A DNA stretch of 47,786 nucleotides from Marinomonas foliarum (GCF_003337275.1 NZ_QPJQ01000037.1:1-47786), one strand, 5' to 3'; counted from the stretch's first letter, positions 1-9,777 are shown. Notes: generated by a model from the sequence alone, not told the origin. Numbers and translations: made by a program.

Positions 1-76
1 CAAGTGGGTTAAGTGGTGATTAAATGTCGCTTCTGAGGAAATACTGTCACAAGCTGAAAGTCAGCTAAAAATTGTC

Positions 77-541
77 TTACTTGTTCGTATGTTCCTTAAC
101 AGCAATATACACGTCGACGCTTTTTTCACTGGTATAACATTCAAAATCTGCCGTGTAAGCGCGGTAATGTACACAATCAGCATTACTAAAATAACGCCAA
201 ATCTCTCCCCATACATCGATCACCACTTGCGGCATTTCCCCTTCGCCAGAAAAAACCAGATACTCGCCGGCAGGAAGGTCAACATGTTCTAACTCTGCCA
301 TTGATGAAACATGATCCGGTTCAGCGCCGACTAAGACGTTGAAGTCACCTGTGTAGTCAGACTCATACTGATAATATACGCCATATAAACAAGCGCCCTT
401 TTCATAATTCACTTTGGCTTGCTGTGCAAAGGTTTGATGTAAGGCGCCTATCTTTGCGGTTTCTGGTTGCATTTCACTAATATTATTCGTTCGCACGCTT
501 AAACCCGCTATATGTTTTTCATCCAATGTTATTTGCTTCAT
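77..541 (-). CDS. GyrI-like / AraC effector-binding domain protein
   Basis: About 154 residues forming one GyrI-like (bacterial transcription-activator effector-binding) domain with no DNA-binding part. The family normally binds small molecules or inhibits a partner protein; the ligand here is unknown. The reading frame opens at 553, but a GGAG lies six bases before the second ATG at 541 (protein starting MKQITLDEK), so I chose that start. The protein is acidic and has no signal peptide or membrane segment. It is divergent from a YafY-type WYL regulator with a 79-bp gap containing an inverted repeat, an arrangement typical of a regulator and its target. The family call is fairly firm; the role is inferred. 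Confidence 0.75.
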   Translation of the reverse strand: MKQITLDEKHIAGLSVRTNNISEMQPETAKIGALHQTFAQQAKVNYEKGACLYGVYYQYESDYTGDFNVLVGAEPDHVSSMAELEHVDLPAGEYLVFSGEGEMPQVVIDVWGEIWRYFSNADCVHYRAYTADFECYTSEKSVDVYIAVKEHTNK

Positions 542-595
542 TTTAATCTCCATAAAATCGACTCGTTTAGAATAGATTCACTATATCGACATATA

Positions 596-610
596 TGACA
601 CTTTATGTCA
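596..610. promoter_or_regulatory. Inverted repeat, probable operator between divergent genes
   Basis: A perfect 5-bp inverted repeat, TGACA-cttta-TGTCA, lies in the gap between the GyrI-like gene and the YafY-like regulator, ten bases before the regulator's ATG. Its position suits autoregulation and control of the divergent gene. The sequence is seen directly; the binding protein is inferred. Confidence 0.45.
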
Positions 611-620
611 CATTAAAATC

Positions 621-1367
621 ATGAATAGAGCCAACGCCAAAGATCGCCTAGATAGATTAGAGCAATTAACCGCCATTCTTAAATCAGAAGACGCCCTCAC
701 GACCAAAATTGTCGCGGCGGAACTGAATATTAGCGAGCGTACCTTATTTCGTGACATTGGAGTTTTACGGGAACGAGGATTGCCAATTGAAGCGGACAAG
801 GGTCGTGGCGGTGGTATCAAGCTTCACCGTAATTGGGGCGTTGGGCGACTATCGCTAGAAAACCAAGAAATGATCGATTTACTAATCAGCCTTGCCATTG
901 CAGAAAGCATGGGACCGACCTTGTTTATGGGGAATATTAATATCGTTCGTCATAAGCTGATGGCTTCTTTTTCGCCTAAGCAAAAAGAAAAAATCCACCA
1001 GCTACGCCAGAGAATTCACATTGGCGAACAAGCATCACCAGACGTTTTACAGTCTTTCAGTATGAAAAAGCATGAAACAAACGCGACCATTGAAACCCTG
1101 CATACAGCCTTTCTATTTAATCAACGCCTGTCTATTGTTTATCAAGACTTTCATGACCAAGAAACGCAGCGCGAGATTGAAGCCCATTATTTGTACCTTG
1201 GGTTTCCCGTATGGTATCTGTTGGCATGGGACCACCTTCGTAACGACGTACGTATTTTTCGCTATGATCGCATCAAGAAAGCAGACATTTTGCCACAAGA
1301 GTTTACACTAAGACCGTTGAAAGATTTCAACGCTATCCTGACCAAGCAAAATGTCAGTACTCTTTAA
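621..1367 (+). CDS. YafY-type HTH/WYL transcriptional regulator
   Basis: A 248-residue DNA-binding regulator. Residues about 8-60 form an HTH_11/DeoR-like winged helix (the stretch around ISERTLFRDIGVLRERG is typical). Residues about 125-235 form a WYL domain, with the tryptophan-tyrosine-leucine signature visible as VWYLLAWDH. WYL domains usually sense a small ligand or nucleic acid. No Shine-Dalgarno is evident before the ATG, so the transcript may be nearly leaderless. The gene converges on the esterase-like lipoprotein gene, and the two stops overlap by four bases. The likely target is the divergent GyrI-like gene; the ligand is not known. Confidence 0.85.
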   Translation: MNRANAKDRLDRLEQLTAILKSEDALTTKIVAAELNISERTLFRDIGVLRERGLPIEADKGRGGGIKLHRNWGVGRLSLENQEMIDLLISLAIAESMGPTLFMGNINIVRHKLMASFSPKQKEKIHQLRQRIHIGEQASPDVLQSFSMKKHETNATIETLHTAFLFNQRLSIVYQDFHDQETQREIEAHYLYLGFPVWYLLAWDHLRNDVRIFRYDRIKKADILPQEFTLRPLKDFNAILTKQNVSTL

Positions 1368-2242
1368 TCTTCCATTTTTTCCGCATTCGCACCGTAGCGC
1401 TGAAAGAAATCCGTCACGTCATCTAAAATTGGAGCTTTGCTTTTCAAAAACCACACAAGACTAGAAACCATATCGGCATGGCCAACACCTTCATAGATTT
1501 TACTTTCCACGGTGCCCTGCTCAGCATGAATTTTTGCGATTAACTTATCCATATTGCTTTTGCCTACGATCGTATCGTCAGCGCCCCAAAGCAGTAACAT
1601 TGGCGGCTCTTTTCCATCAATAAAAGTGGTTACTTGCATGTTTGAATAGTTTTCTGGCGGGCCAAACATATCCTTATAGTCGTCTTCGTAAGGCACAAAA
1701 TCATACGGTCCAGATAAGCCTGCAAAGGCATTAATAATGGACGGCGTTAAGCCTTCTGCTTGCAAATATTGCTTATCCGCTGTCACCATGGCGCCAATAT
1801 GCGCGCCAGCAGAATGGCCTGCGATGAATAGACGTTTAGGGTCGCCTTGGTATTCAGCAATATGTCGATACGCCCAAGCGACAGCTTTGGCACCGTCTTC
1901 AACAAAGGTAGGAAACTTTACCTGCGGGTATTTGCTGTAATCGGCAATGACTGTGATATAGCCCTGTTTTGCAAAGGCTTCGCCAACAAAGGGATACATA
2001 TCTTTTGACCCATCCTTCCAGCTGCCACCATAGAAGAAGACAACAACAGGAAGAGATTGACCCGAAGAATGAGGCGGGACATAAACATCTAACTTCTGCC
2101 AAGGCTCAGTACCATAAGCGATATCTTTTGTCGTTTCAGTATCACTGAATGCATTAGGTAAATTGGCAACGCCTAACCCAACCTTAGTACAGGCAACGAG
2201 CAATAAAGAACTCAGCGCCACACACACTTTTGCTATCCTCAA
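1364..2242 (-). CDS. Alpha/beta-hydrolase lipoprotein (BD-FAE / carboxylesterase-like)
   Basis: A 292-residue esterase-like hydrolase carrying a lipoprotein signal peptide (lipobox LLVAC near residue 18), so probably membrane-anchored facing the periplasm. The nucleophile elbow is GHSAGAH, the oxyanion region is FFYGGSW (an HGG variant), and the likely acid and base lie in WGADDTIV and GVGHAD. This matches the BD-FAE/kynurenine-formamidase-like carboxylesterases; the substrate is unknown. The start is a TTG preceded by AGAGG six bases upstream, and no better ATG fits the signal peptide. The gene stands alone, downstream of the purU terminator. Confidence 0.8.
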   Translation of the reverse strand: MRIAKVCVALSSLLLVACTKVGLGVANLPNAFSDTETTKDIAYGTEPWQKLDVYVPPHSSGQSLPVVVFFYGGSWKDGSKDMYPFVGEAFAKQGYITVIADYSKYPQVKFPTFVEDGAKAVAWAYRHIAEYQGDPKRLFIAGHSAGAHIGAMVTADKQYLQAEGLTPSIINAFAGLSGPYDFVPYEDDYKDMFGPPENYSNMQVTTFIDGKEPPMLLLWGADDTIVGKSNMDKLIAKIHAEQGTVESKIYEGVGHADMVSSLVWFLKSKAPILDDVTDFFQRYGANAEKMED

Positions 2243-2341
2243 AATTGACCTCTTGCTTCTCTTAAAATGAACTCAATTATAGTGATACGCAGCAGAGAGA
2301 AAAATAGACCAGTTTTTGATGGACCGTTCTTTAAAAGCAAA

Positions 2342-2371
2342 AATGGGGAGACCATTTATGATCTCCCCATT
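2342..2371 (-). terminator. Rho-independent terminator after purU
   Basis: AATGGGGAGA pairs perfectly with TCTCCCCATT across a 10-nt loop. Read on the minus strand it is followed by a T-run. It lies about 30 bp after the purU stop and closes the sox-purU cluster. Confidence 0.8.
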
Positions 2372-2401
2372 GTCAGTTTTCTTATGTATATACCAGCTTA
2401 A

Positions 2402-3268
2402 CTAGCCGCCAAACACAACGGTGCGTTTACCATTTAAGAAAACACGCTTTTCAACATGACATTTCACAGCGTTAAACAAGGTAACACGTTCGATGTCTTG
2501 CCCTTTCGCGATCAGGTCTTCTGCATAGTGTGCATGGTTAACAACTTGAATACCTTGAGAGATAATCGGACCTTCATCGAGGTCATTGTTCACATAATGC
2601 GCCGTCGCGCCGACCATTTTCACGCCTTTCTCCCACGCTTGGTGATAAGGGCGAGCGCCTTTAAAGCCTGGCAATAAAGAGTGATGAATATTAATTGCTC
2701 GGCCATCGAGGTATTCGCACATGCTCGGAGAAAGCACTTGCATATAACGAGCTAAAACCACTAATTCGGTGTCGTATTTTTCGATTAAGTCACGAACTTG
2801 CGCTTCTTGTTCTAGTTTCGTCTCAGCGGTAATTGGTAAGTGGTAATATGGAATACCGTGCCATTTCGCAAGCTCTTCCAAATCTGGGTGATTTGAAATA
2901 ATAACCGTCACGTCAATGTTCAACTGACCTGTGCGAAAACGATATAACAAATCATTCAAGCAATGATCGTATTTAGACACCATGATCGCCACTTTGGGCT
3001 TATGGTTTGGCGCGGTTAGCGACCAATCCATCGAAAACTCAGCAGCGCGCTCAGCAAACTCAGCTTTAAACACGTCTTCATTGAAATCAGTATCTTGTGG
3101 CAAAAACTCGATGCGAATGAAAAATCGACCCGATTCTCTATCATCAAAGGAATGAATTTCATCTACATAGTTACCAGCTTCCGCCATGTATCGAGTAACA
3201 ACATCAACGGTTCCGATGATACTTGGGCAATTTGCGGTAAAAATCCAAGGAGCGGTTTTTGATTTCAT
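2402..3268 (-). CDS. purU: Formyltetrahydrofolate deformylase
   Basis: PurU hydrolyses 10-formyl-THF to formate and THF in the cytoplasm, balancing one-carbon pools. The 288-residue length is normal. An N-terminal ACT domain (about 8-85) is followed by the formyltransferase-like catalytic domain (about 92-288), with NIHHSLLPGFKGARPYHQAW and VGATAHYV typical of the active site. It lies immediately downstream of soxG. Placement behind sarcosine oxidase is recurrent in bacteria and makes sense because sarcosine demethylation generates methylene-THF. A hairpin between soxG and purU suggests the two are only partly co-transcribed. Confidence 0.95.
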   Translation of the reverse strand: MKSKTAPWIFTANCPSIIGTVDVVTRYMAEAGNYVDEIHSFDDRESGRFFIRIEFLPQDTDFNEDVFKAEFAERAAEFSMDWSLTAPNHKPKVAIMVSKYDHCLNDLLYRFRTGQLNIDVTVIISNHPDLEELAKWHGIPYYHLPITAETKLEQEAQVRDLIEKYDTELVVLARYMQVLSPSMCEYLDGRAINIHHSLLPGFKGARPYHQAWEKGVKMVGATAHYVNNDLDEGPIISQGIQVVNHAHYAEDLIAKGQDIERVTLFNAVKCHVEKRVFLNGKRTVVFGG

Positions 3269-3309
3269 AAAATAGTCTCTTATTATCTTAAGCTTTTACT
3301 TCAAAATAA

Positions 3310-3334
3310 GGTTGGCCACAAAGAGTGGCCAACC
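3310..3334 (-). terminator. Terminator or attenuating hairpin between soxG and purU
   Basis: A perfect 10-bp stem, GGTTGGCCAC/GTGGCCAACC, with a 5-nt loop, followed on the minus strand by TTATTTTG. It sits about 40 bp after soxG and 40 bp before the purU ATG, so it may reduce read-through into purU. Confidence 0.7.
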
Positions 3335-3368
3335 GAGCTATTGAAATAAAACAAGTGGATGAGAAAAG

Positions 3369-4022
3369 TTACGCTTGAACGACTAGGCCGTATTCTCGAC
3401 TCGCATCTTGAATCCATAACCATAAGTAATCAGCAAAACTACGACGAACCACTAATTCGAATTCACTTTCACCACTACGGCGAATAATAGCGCCACTCTT
3501 AGCAAACGTTGTTGTCACAACTTTCCCAACTGGGAACTTGCTAGGATGCACGTCTACAATAGTCGATTTTTTCAACACATCGACAACATTCGCACCAGAT
3601 AGCTTATAGATTGTCCAACCGCCACTGATATTGACAACTTGGTAGTGGCCGCTGAGTTCTGCATGCAGCGCGGTTTCTACTTCAAACGCCTTTAGACCCG
3701 GTACAACAACCAACCACTCATCAGGTGAAATCCAACGAACAGACACATCACCTTCAACGACAGACGTTAGCGGTTGAGTTGGCAACGCCACACCCAAGGC
3801 CTTTTCTGCTGCGCTTAATTGATCCGCATTTTCAGCATTTAAGCGTAGCGTAATCTGCCCCATCAAGGCTTCTTCTTTGAACGTAACACCACCCGTTTTT
3901 GGCCCCTTTTTAGCAACACTTGCTAAGTCGGCGTGAAATAGTGGTGACTCGCCTTGAATTGAAGCATCAGGTAACTGATTCATTACTGATACCGTTACCG
4001 CTTCGTTATTTACTTCAGACAT
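3369..4022 (-). CDS. soxG: Sarcosine oxidase gamma subunit
   Basis: A 217-residue gamma subunit of heterotetrameric sarcosine oxidase. The family is related to the T-protein fold and contacts the alpha subunit at the folate site. The pattern VSVRWISPDEWLVV and a C-terminal RRSFADYLWLWIQDA-type ending are characteristic. Its ATG overlaps the end of soxA by 8 bp, indicating translational coupling. It is the last sox gene and is followed by a strong hairpin and purU. Confidence 0.93.
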   Translation of the reverse strand: MSEVNNEAVTVSVMNQLPDASIQGESPLFHADLASVAKKGPKTGGVTFKEEALMGQITLRLNAENADQLSAAEKALGVALPTQPLTSVVEGDVSVRWISPDEWLVVVPGLKAFEVETALHAELSGHYQVVNISGGWTIYKLSGANVVDVLKKSTIVDVHPSKFPVGKVVTTTFAKSGAIIRRSGESEFELVVRRSFADYLWLWIQDASREYGLVVQA

Positions 4023-7000
4023 TTTGACGTTCCCCTTTTGGATCTAGGAAAATTGGGCTGCAAATTTCAGCTTCAACTATACGACCATCAACAAGTGGGT
4101 AGTACACTTTCTCACCCATCTTATCTAAACCACCTTTCACAAAGCCTAGAGCAACAGATCGACCTAAGCACGCACTCCAGTAGCTGGATGATACGTGACC
4201 AACCATTGGCATTGGGATTGGCGCAGTTGGGTCAAAAACACCCTGAGCACCTTCTGGTAATACTACGTTTGGATCGATTGTTTTAATGCCAACCATTTGC
4301 TTACGTTCTGCACGTACACAGTCTTCACGCTGCATACCGCGCTTTCCGATAAAGCTAAACGGTTTATTCATAGAAACAGCCCAGCCCATACCTAGATCGT
4401 ATGGATGTACAGAACCATCTGTATCCTGACCCGCGATAATAAAGCCTTTTTCAGCACGTAGAATGTGCATTGTTTCAGTGCCGTATGGTGTTAGATTGTA
4501 CTTTTCACCATGTTCAAATAGTTTCTTCCATACATGCATACCGTAGTTGGCTTGTACGTTGATCTCGAAAGACAACTCACCAGTGAACGAGATACGGAAC
4601 ACACGTGCTGGAACACCAGCAACCGTCATTGGTTTCCAATCCATGAACTTGAAGCTATCTTTAGATACATCAACATCGCTGTCGATCAATTCTTCAAGCA
4701 GCTTACGGCTGTTAGGACCAGAGATAGTCATAGTTGCCCAATGGTCAGTAACAGAAGTGAAGTAAACTTCTAATTCTGGCCATTCTGTTTGATGGTATAA
4801 CTCAAGCCAGTTAAGTACTGTCGCCGCACCGCCAGATGTTGTTGTCATCAAGAAGTGATTTTCAGCTAGACAAGATGTTACACCGTCGTCAAATACCATG
4901 CCGTCTTCTTTCAGCATCAAGCCATAACGACACTTGCCGACAGGCAATTTTGCCCAAGCATTAGAGTAAATACGACCTAGGAATTCACGGGCGTCTTTAC
5001 CCTGGATGTCGATTTTACCTAGTGTAGATGCATCAAGAATACCAATAGACTCACGAGTTGCTAAACACTCACGGTCAAGTGACTGCTGCATTGACTCGCC
5101 CGCTTTAGGGAAGTACCAAGGACGTTTCCATTGGCCCACATCCTCAAACTTCGCACCGTGCTCTAGATGCCATTTATGCATTGCACTGTAGCGTTCTGGG
5201 TCGAACAACGCACCACAATCACGACCAGCAATGGCACCAAAAGTTATTGGTGTATAGTTTGGACGGAAAATAGTCGTACCCGTTTCTGGAATAGACTTGT
5301 TCAGAATTTTCGCCGCGACGGCCATACCGTTGATGTTACCCAATTTACCTTGGTCAGTACCAAAGCCCATTGCGGTATAACGCTTAACGTGCTCAATCGA
5401 CTCAAAACCTTCACGACAAGCAAGCTCAATACCCGCAGCCGTTACGTCGTTTTGATAGTCAACGAATTGCTTAGGCGCTTGAGACGTTGGTTTTGTATGA
5501 GGCACATGGAACAACGCCATTGCTTTAGATTCTTTCACGTCAATTGTAGCCGGAATAGCCACTTCAACCGCGTTAAGATCTAGATTAGACAATGCCTCAA
5601 GACCTGCCTTCTTACCTTCTTCAAAAGCACCAGCAGTATTAAAAGTACCGTTGATCGCACCTGCAGTAAGTTGCTTCTGTACCGTTTTACCAGGTAGGAA
5701 GCCAAGCACATCTTCGTTCCAGACAGGTTTAGAACCAGTATGACACGATAGGTGAATAACTGGACTCCAACCACCAGAAGAAGCAACAGTATCCGCACTC
5801 AGTTTCTTAACAGAACCTGTGATTTTAGAACCGTCTTCGTTGATGGATGCAACAGAAACACCGTTAACGCGCTTGCCGCCATGAACATCAATAACCGCAG
5901 AGCCAGCGATCACTGTAATGCCGCGATCACGCGCTGCTTTAACTAGCTCACCTTCTGGGTTTTGACGAGTATCAACAATGGCTTGAACTTTACGTCCAGC
6001 ATCATGCCAATCGATAGCAGTATGATAAGCGTTGTCATTGGTTGTCATTAGAACAAGTTCTTTACCTGGCACAACACCGTAGCGATTAATGTAGGTAGAG
6101 ATAGCATTCGCTACCATACAACCAGGAACATCATTGTTACCAAATACTAGAGGACGTTCATGCGCTCCTGTTGCCAGAATAACCCATTTAGTACGTACAC
6201 GATGGTAGCGCTGACGTACTTGGCCATTTGGTGCACGATCAGCAATATGATCCGTCAAACGTTCATGAATCGTTAGGAAGTTATGGTCGTGGTAACCATT
6301 AACAGTAGAGCGAGGAAGCACCATGACATTGTCGTTCGCTTCAAGCTCTTTAACAACATCCGCAATCCAAGCATGAGCAGCTTTGCCGTCAATACTTTCT
6401 TTGCTACTTAAAAGACTTCCACCAAATTCGTTTTGCTCATCAGCGATAATGACACGAGCACCACCACGCGCAGCAGTCAATGCAGCGATCAGACCTGAAG
6501 GTCCGGCACCAACGACAACCACATCAGCGTGTTGATTCACTTTATCATAAATATCTGGATCGTATTCATTAGGTGAACGACCTAGACCCGCGGCTTTACG
6601 GATAACTTTTTCGTATGTTTCCCACATTGATTGAGGGTACATAAAGGTTTTGTAGTAAAAACCTGGAGGCATCATTTTGCCGCCAAATTTACCAACTAAG
6701 CCCATCACATCGTTATCAACACTTGGCCAGCCATTTGTTGATCCTGATACAAGACCAGAGAACAACTCTTGCTGTGTCGCTCTTACGTTTGGAACTTGTG
6801 TCGCTTCAGTTGCACCAAGCTGCATGATGGCATTTGGCTCTTCTGCGCCTGCTGCAACGATACCGCGAGGACGGCTGTATTTAAAACTACGGCCAATAAT
6901 ATCAACACCGTTAGCTAACAAAGCTGACGCCAGAGTATCACCGGCGAAACCTTCGAATTTCTTACCATTATATGTAAAAGTAAGTGGCTGAGAACGGTCA

Positions 7001-7038
7001 ATACGGCCACCGTTTTGTAGACGATTTTTCTGAGACAT
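4015..7038 (-). CDS. soxA: Sarcosine oxidase alpha subunit
   Basis: The 1007-residue large subunit, of normal family length. The order is an N-terminal ferredoxin-like segment (about 15-100), an FAD/NAD-binding disulfide-oxidoreductase core (GAGPSGLIAA near residue 177, ATGAHERP near 290), a BFD-like middle region (CREGFESIEHVKRYTAMG), and a C-terminal GcvT/aminomethyltransferase half from about 600 that binds THF. The tetramer oxidatively demethylates sarcosine to glycine with transfer of the one-carbon unit to THF. Spacing to soxD is 11 bp and soxG overlaps it. No frameshift is seen. Confidence 0.96.
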   Translation of the reverse strand: MSQKNRLQNGGRIDRSQPLTFTYNGKKFEGFAGDTLASALLANGVDIIGRSFKYSRPRGIVAAGAEEPNAIMQLGATEATQVPNVRATQQELFSGLVSGSTNGWPSVDNDVMGLVGKFGGKMMPPGFYYKTFMYPQSMWETYEKVIRKAAGLGRSPNEYDPDIYDKVNQHADVVVVGAGPSGLIAALTAARGGARVIIADEQNEFGGSLLSSKESIDGKAAHAWIADVVKELEANDNVMVLPRSTVNGYHDHNFLTIHERLTDHIADRAPNGQVRQRYHRVRTKWVILATGAHERPLVFGNNDVPGCMVANAISTYINRYGVVPGKELVLMTTNDNAYHTAIDWHDAGRKVQAIVDTRQNPEGELVKAARDRGITVIAGSAVIDVHGGKRVNGVSVASINEDGSKITGSVKKLSADTVASSGGWSPVIHLSCHTGSKPVWNEDVLGFLPGKTVQKQLTAGAINGTFNTAGAFEEGKKAGLEALSNLDLNAVEVAIPATIDVKESKAMALFHVPHTKPTSQAPKQFVDYQNDVTAAGIELACREGFESIEHVKRYTAMGFGTDQGKLGNINGMAVAAKILNKSIPETGTTIFRPNYTPITFGAIAGRDCGALFDPERYSAMHKWHLEHGAKFEDVGQWKRPWYFPKAGESMQQSLDRECLATRESIGILDASTLGKIDIQGKDAREFLGRIYSNAWAKLPVGKCRYGLMLKEDGMVFDDGVTSCLAENHFLMTTTSGGAATVLNWLELYHQTEWPELEVYFTSVTDHWATMTISGPNSRKLLEELIDSDVDVSKDSFKFMDWKPMTVAGVPARVFRISFTGELSFEINVQANYGMHVWKKLFEHGEKYNLTPYGTETMHILRAEKGFIIAGQDTDGSVHPYDLGMGWAVSMNKPFSFIGKRGMQREDCVRAERKQMVGIKTIDPNVVLPEGAQGVFDPTAPIPMPMVGHVSSSYWSACLGRSVALGFVKGGLDKMGEKVYYPLVDGRIVEAEICSPIFLDPKGERQNV

Positions 7039-7049
7039 GATCCGCTCCC

Positions 7050-7334
7050 TTACTCTGCAACTACTTTAGGTTGCTCACCCATTTTGTAAACTTCTTTAAT
7101 TTCATACGTTACTGTGTGTCGAGTAACGTTGAAGAACTTACGACAGCCTGCCGCGTGAACCCAAATTTCATGATGTAAGCCACGAGGGTTCTTACGGAAG
7201 AACATGTAGTTCCCCCACTCTTCATCCGAGCAAGAATCAGGATCTGCTGGGCGCTCAATATGAGCCTGGCCTTGGTTATGGAACTCTTCTTCTTCGCGGT
7301 GTTCACCACAGTAAGGGCAATAAATATAAAACAT
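7050..7334 (-). CDS. soxD: Sarcosine oxidase delta subunit
   Basis: A 94-residue zinc-binding delta subunit. IYCPYCGEHREEEEF at the start provides the CxxC zinc knuckle, and the C-terminal AGCRKFFNVTRHTVTYEI stretch is characteristic. It lies between soxB (15 bp upstream) and soxA (11 bp downstream) in the standard order B-D-A-G. The small size is normal for this subunit. Confidence 0.95.
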   Translation of the reverse strand: MFYIYCPYCGEHREEEEFHNQGQAHIERPADPDSCSDEEWGNYMFFRKNPRGLHHEIWVHAAGCRKFFNVTRHTVTYEIKEVYKMGEQPKVVAE

Positions 7335-7349
7335 GAACTGAATCTCCCG

Positions 7350-8603
7350 TTAGTGTGCTACACCAGCTGCGCCGTGCTCGTCGATAAGCGCGCCATTGTG
7401 GAATCGGAACATTGAGAATGGCTCAGCCATCTCATGCATCTCACCTTTTGCCAAAGAAGCAGCAAATACGTGACCAGAACCCGGTGTTGCTTTAAAGCCA
7501 CCCGTACCCCAACCACAGTTGAAAAACAAATTCTTCACTGGTGTTTTAGAGATAATAGGACATGCATCAGGGCATGTATCAACGATACCGCCCCATTGAC
7601 GGTTCATACGTACACGGCTGAAGATCGGGAACATTTCCACAATCGCCTGTATAGTATGTTCAATAGTTGGGTAAGAACCACGCTGCCCATAACCTACATA
7701 GCTGTCGATACCTGCACCGATTACCAAATCACCTTTATCAGACTGAGATGCATAACCATGTACATGGTTAGACATTACTACTGTATCTAAGATTGGCTTG
7801 ATCGGTTCAGATACCAATGCCTGTAGAGGATGCGACTCAAGCGGTAATTCAAAACCTGCTTTTGCAGCCATATAGCCTGAATGTCCTGCAACAACACAAC
7901 CTACTTTATCTGCCATAATATCGCCGTAACGATCCGTTTTTACGCCAGTTACTGTGCCGTCTTCAATGATAAAATCAACAACTTCAGTTTGTTGAATTAG
8001 ATCAACACCGTGCATATCCGCACCACGAGCAAAACCCCAAGCTACCGCATCGTGACGAGCAACACCTGCACGTGGCTGCCAAGAAGCCCCCATTACAGGG
8101 TAACGAGCATTACCAGAGCAATCTAGAATTGGAACGATTTCGTTCACTTGCTTCGCATCCAGAACTTCGCCATCAATACCGTTTAAACGGTTAGCATTTA
8201 CACGACGCTCGATATCACGCATGTCTTGCAATGTATGACCTAGGTTTAAACAGCCGCGTTGAGAGAACATGACATTGTAGTTAAGATCTTGAGATAGACC
8301 TTCCCATAATTTCATCGCATGCTCATACAAGTGCGCAGACTCATCCCATAAGTAGTTTGAACGAACGATCGTAGTATTACGTGCCGTATTACCGCCACCT
8401 AGAAAGCCTTTCTCAATGACTGCTACATTCGTAACACCAAACTGCTTTGCTAAATAGTAAGCCGTTGCTAAACCGTGTCCGCCGCCACCTACGATGATCA
8501 CATCGTATTTCTTTTTAGGGGTTGGATTACGCCACACCCGCTGCCAATTTTCGTGATGGCTAAAACTGTGCTTTAACAACCCAAAGCCTGAATAATGCTG
8601 CAT
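7350..8603 (-). CDS. soxB: Sarcosine oxidase beta subunit
   Basis: A 417-residue DAO-family flavoprotein. The Rossmann FAD motif is [18 protein letters not shown] near residue 35. In characterised enzymes this subunit binds FAD non-covalently and FMN covalently through a histidine, and it carries the sarcosine oxidation site. It is the first gene of the operon. The start is well supported by AAGGAG eight bases before the ATG. The roughly 250-bp upstream gap contains an inverted repeat that may be the operator. Confidence 0.96.
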   Translation of the reverse strand: MQHYSGFGLLKHSFSHHENWQRVWRNPTPKKKYDVIIVGGGGHGLATAYYLAKQFGVTNVAVIEKGFLGGGNTARNTTIVRSNYLWDESAHLYEHAMKLWEGLSQDLNYNVMFSQRGCLNLGHTLQDMRDIERRVNANRLNGIDGEVLDAKQVNEIVPILDCSGNARYPVMGASWQPRAGVARHDAVAWGFARGADMHGVDLIQQTEVVDFIIEDGTVTGVKTDRYGDIMADKVGCVVAGHSGYMAAKAGFELPLESHPLQALVSEPIKPILDTVVMSNHVHGYASQSDKGDLVIGAGIDSYVGYGQRGSYPTIEHTIQAIVEMFPIFSRVRMNRQWGGIVDTCPDACPIISKTPVKNLFFNCGWGTGGFKATPGSGHVFAASLAKGEMHEMAEPFSMFRFHNGALIDEHGAAGVAH

Positions 8604-8761
8604 CAGATCAGCTCCTTACATAAATAATCGCTTCAACGATTATCGTGGTGTGGTTAAAAGGGAAGTAACGCTTCAGCAAGCCAAGGCGCTATAAACCAAG
8701 TATTCATAGTGATAATAGAGAGAAAGATTTACGATCTAATGCTTGGAAGCGTCTAGCGGAT

Positions 8762-8788
8762 GACAATTTACGACAGAGCGTAAATGTC
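8762..8788. promoter_or_regulatory. Inverted repeat upstream of sox operon, candidate operator
   Basis: GACAATTTACG and CGTAAATGTC form an inverted repeat (ATTTACG/CGTAAAT exact, extended to GAC/GTC with one bulged base) around a short spacer, about 160 bp upstream of soxB. In pseudomonads, sarcosine catabolism genes are controlled by AraC-family regulators; none is encoded nearby here. A transcript-end role for the HDAC-like gene is the alternative. Confidence 0.35.
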
Positions 8789-8850
8789 GATTTTAGATAG
8801 GTTAAAAAACACACGTGTAGCGGAGCAAAACAAGCTTACAACAGGCGCTA

Positions 8851-9777
8851 TTAAAGAAACGAGTCACTCCAGATCTGATTAGCGGCCTGGTGAAGTAGAC
8901 TATGGCGTTTGGCAACTTTTTCTTCATTTCTGTCATACCCTCCTCCAATGACACAAGCGACTGGCAGATTAAGTGATACGCAGGCACTAATAATGTATTT
9001 ATCTCGCTCAAAAATACCGTGGTCAGTTAAGTTAACATAACCAAGCCTGTCGTCTTTATGGACATCCACACCCGCATCATAAAACACAAAGTCTGGCTGA
9101 TGCTCTGCCAATAATGACGGCAAAGTTTCTTTTAAAATTGATAAGTATTCTTGGTCATTTGCGCCCTTTGGGATGGCAATATTAACGCCAGATGTCTGCT
9201 TTACCTGTGGGTAGTTTTCTTCACAGTGCCAGGACACTGGCAGGATGTCACTTCTATCTTTAAAGAAGGCAATAGTGCCATCACCTTGATGCACGTCACA
9301 GTCTAGAATGAGAACCTTCTTGGCTTTGCCTGACTCAATAATCGCCAACGCCGCAACAGCCAAATCATTAAATATACAAAAGCCAGATCCATGGGAAGGA
9401 TGCGCATGATGCGTACCACCAGCCAGATGGCATGCCAAACCGTGTTGAAGCGCTAATTCACTAGTAAGGATGGTACCAGAAACGGCCCGCAACGTACGCT
9501 CTACCAGCCATTCCGACCAAGGCAGACCAATTTCCTTTTCTTCCCGTTTACTAAGCTCTCCTCGAATAAAACGCTGCACATAGTCTTTATCATGAGCAGA
9601 CATCAATACTTTAAGAGACAAAGGCGATGGCGTGTATTGGTTATCATCGGTCAGAATACCCAACTCCCTCAAGGTTTCTGCTAATAAACCAAACTTACGC
9701 ATTGGAAAGCGGTGCCCTGCTGGAAACGGAATACTGTAATGGGAGTGAAAAACAAGGGGGAGCAAAGTGACATCCAT
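8851..9777 (-). CDS. Histone deacetylase family (HDAC11-like) amidohydrolase
   Basis: A 308-residue zinc-dependent amidohydrolase of the arginase/deacetylase fold. Visible landmarks are AGGTHHAHPSHGSGFCIFND (paired active-site histidines, about residue 118), LDCDVHQGDGT (zinc ligands Asp and His, about 158) and a C-terminal VIGGGYD. Bacterial members deacetylate polyamines, acetoin-related proteins or unknown substrates; the substrate here cannot be told. It lies just downstream of the Hpt/HD gene on the same strand with a 47-bp gap, so co-transcription is possible. Confidence 0.88.
   Translation of the reverse strand: MDVTLLPLVFHSHYSIPFPAGHRFPMRKFGLLAETLRELGILTDDNQYTPSPLSLKVLMSAHDKDYVQRFIRGELSKREEKEIGLPWSEWLVERTLRAVSGTILTSELALQHGLACHLAGGTHHAHPSHGSGFCIFNDLAVAALAIIESGKAKKVLILDCDVHQGDGTIAFFKDRSDILPVSWHCEENYPQVKQTSGVNIAIPKGANDQEYLSILKETLPSLLAEHQPDFVFYDAGVDVHKDDRLGYVNLTDHGIFERDKYIISACVSLNLPVACVIGGGYDRNEEKVAKRHSLLHQAANQIWSDSFL

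Noticed and set aside
5167..5583. 138-codon plus-strand frame inside soxA
   Set aside because: Fully antisense to a well-conserved enzyme domain; a shadow frame.
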